A DNA stretch of 40,854 bases from Prorocentrum cordatum (lineage: Eukaryota > Sar > Dinophyceae > Prorocentrales > Prorocentraceae), in NCBI GenBank assembly GCA_963575745.1, contig CAUYUJ010021146.1, positions 1 to 40,854 of the forward strand, given 5' to 3'. The notes below the pieces were generated by a model. It did not search any database and was not told where the DNA came from. It was given only the letters and a program-made list of their open reading frames with translations. Every line of letters begins with the position of its first letter. Position 1 is the first letter of the stretch. The position numbers were made by a program, and so were the translations under genes. Shown one piece after another: positions 39,329-40,854 of the stretch.

Positions 39329-40854
39329 CTGCTGTCCCTCCTCGGGGATCTCAGCGGTGGCCTGGCCCGTCGGGGGCTTCCTCAAGCCTGTCTCCTCAGG
39401 CTGCCCCCTGGGCGGCCGTGGGCGCGCGAGGGCGCGCGTTGGCCCATAAGTTCGTGTACTTCGTCGGCTGCAACTTCCTGGACGTGCTGCGCATAGGCCG
39501 CTGCATTTGTTCTCTGCTTTGTGTTAGTGGGTGAGCCCACACGTGCCGCTGGAGGCGCAAGGCCGCTACTTGTTGCACTTGTATCTTTGCTGCTTCCTTG
39601 TGATACTCTTGGGAGCCCAGCACTTACCAGTTTTGCTCTGGCAGTTGAGAAGGACACTTTTACCGTTTTTGTTGCAGCAGATCTCATCACGTTCCGACCT
39701 TCACCTTCGCGTGGTTGGGACAAGTTTCTTGAAGAACTCGAGGACGAACACTATCGAGATCAGGAGGCTCGTAGGTGCCCTACTTGTCGAGCTTATCGGT
39801 ATTCTACTTCCAGTTGTTGGCAGTGTGATCTTAAGAGAAAGATGGTTCTGACTTCTGATGATGATATGGGAACCGAGGGCAACGGAGAGAAGCGACAGAG
39901 AAAGCTCTTGGAAGATAGACGTCTTCTTGGTGATGCCGACGGTGGTGGAGGAGGGGCAGGTAGTGGGAATGGAAGTGGTAGTAGTGGAGGAGGAGGAGCG
40001 GAAGCAGGAGATCTTGCCACTATGCTTCGTACACAGTTCGATGCCATGCGTGAAGCTATGCAGAGGATGCTTAAGCATAACTCTGTTGACATCAAAGAGC
40101 AGATCCAAACGAAGGTATCAGAGCAGGTTGCCCCTATTGCTTCGTCGGTGCAGGAGATTCGTTCTGCTCAGGAGGCTCAGGCGAAAGAGATCAACGCACT
40201 TCAGGCTCAGATGAACTCTAGGGATCCCTGGGCAGATTCATCATCTCTGGGAGGTGCGTCTACTCGTGACTCTCGTACTGCTGACTTTCAGAGGCCCTTT
40301 GTACCACATGTTCCGACTTGGATCCAGGTGGGCGGCTTCGCGCAAGAGGACCCCCGAAAGGTAGAAACTCGAGATAAGGCCAAGATCCAGGTCGCCACGG
40401 TTAGGAACATGCTAGGTAAGTTGTACACACTATCACAGGCACGGGAGAGTGACGATACTAAGATCTTCGACAGGGGTCGGACGGACGGGGATATCGCTTC
40501 CAATCGATTTGGTGTGACCAAGTTTCGCATGTACTTCATGCCTGGGACCTCGAAAGAGACGGTCTGGGAAGTGCGCAACGAGTGGGCCTCAGCCTGGTCC
40601 AGTGCTTGCCCTGATCTTGTCGGTTGCCAGAACAGTTTTGGCCCATGCAAAGATCGACACCTCGGTTGGTTTGTCCAACCTGCACCACAGGACCGACGTC
40701 GAGTTGGGGAGACTCGCAAGGCGACTGCGATCTTTCATAAGCTCAAGACTGTTGCCACCGCGCTCATCTCTTTTGAGCCTGAAGGGCCTGCGAAGGCTTG
40801 GGCTTACTTGCAGAAGGATAGTCAGAGTGAGAAAGTGTGTGTAGGTACGTGGAC
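39329..40854 (+). mobile_element. Retroelement E, 5' part, head to tail behind element D
   Basis: It begins CTGCTGTCCCTCCTCGGGG directly after GACCAGGTTG, exactly where element A begins after GACTAGGTTG. The first about 65 bp match A. The leader then diverges and is G+C-rich, and ORF1 follows to the window edge. Confidence 0.65.
39497..40854 (+). CDS. ORF1 protein of element E (partial, start uncertain)
   Basis: The frame is open from TAG 39494-39496 to the window end (over 450 codons). The first ATG is 39842, but protein-like sequence starts earlier, including CPTCRAYRYSTSSCWQC, a CX2CX9CX2C zinc-ribbon-like motif encoded just upstream of that ATG. After the ATG come an acidic/basic segment (GEKRQRKLLEDRR), a Gly/Ser linker, a helical region (MLRTQFDAMREAMQRMLK to EINALQAQMN) likely to form a coiled coil, and the conserved ORF1 C-terminal domain: TWIQVGGFAQED, TVWEVRNEWASAW, then VGTW at the end, matching CGTWRSM of element D. 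It is complete as far as visible, with no break. Confidence 0.65.

Overview
The window reads as repeat-dense eukaryotic DNA, probably from a protist with a large transposon-rich genome. No cellular housekeeping gene, rRNA, tRNA or prokaryotic operon is recognisable. Nearly everything belongs to two kinds of mobile DNA. Two weak hints point to an alveolate such as a dinoflagellate or perkinsid: an SL-like GGCTCAAG at the 5' end of one retroelement, and the general style of the LINE proteins. I cannot place the organism firmly.

Layer 1 covers most of 366-26280 and the gaps beyond. It is a nested stack of short non-coding elements with one shared terminal design. The 5' end is A(C)CTCGTAGAGCT.... 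Near the 3' end is the inverted copy AGCTCTACGAG(G)T, then a hairpin with arms CCGGCGGTRA/TYACCGCCGG, then a terminal CGCC(C)AG placed directly before a T of the target. Three subtypes occur: type 1 (about 390 bp, loop with ACCAGGTTGACGG), type 3 (about 330-400 bp, loop with ACCTGGTTGACGG) and type 2 (about 1.2 kb, loop with GAAAGGTTGACGG). Type 2 carries a core of about 178-bp tandem monomers. The asymmetric terminal inverted repeats, 3' hairpin, tandem core and insertion next to T resemble non-autonomous Helitron/Helentron elements. No Rep/helicase gene is in the window. Several elements are inserted inside one another, and their empty sites can be reconstructed.

Layer 2 consists of non-LTR (LINE-like) retroelements, all on the + strand. 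They sit at the same position inside the hairpin loop of type 1 or type 3 elements, ...(A)CCWGGTTG^ACGG.... Target duplications of about 9-12 bp are visible for A, B and C. Element A (13322-15529) is a non-autonomous copy with its own unusual protein. Element B (21025-23778) is a 5'-truncated copy with an open RT-RNase H frame. Element C (26298-32151) and element D (33431-39319) are full-length ORF1+ORF2 copies with a few frame breaks. Element E (39329-end) shares its 5' end with A, follows D head to tail, and runs out of the window inside ORF1. A sixth retroelement fragment (17500-18364) belongs to a different LINE lineage and sits in the satellite part of a type 2 element.

The LINE proteins have three unusual properties shared between copies. 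(1) The C-terminal RNase H domain has its motifs in circularly permuted order: strand-4 Asp, C-terminal Asp, strand-1 Asp, then the helix-A Glu. (2) RT motif C is (Y/W)ADN instead of xxDD, with both AAT and AAC codons used, and motif B has RTGG where RQG is usual. (3) ORF1 and ORF2 of C and D are in the same frame, separated only by a UGA followed by C, with no ATG before the first endonuclease motif. Together they suggest a LINE clade that specialises on the terminal hairpin of a rolling-circle-like element.
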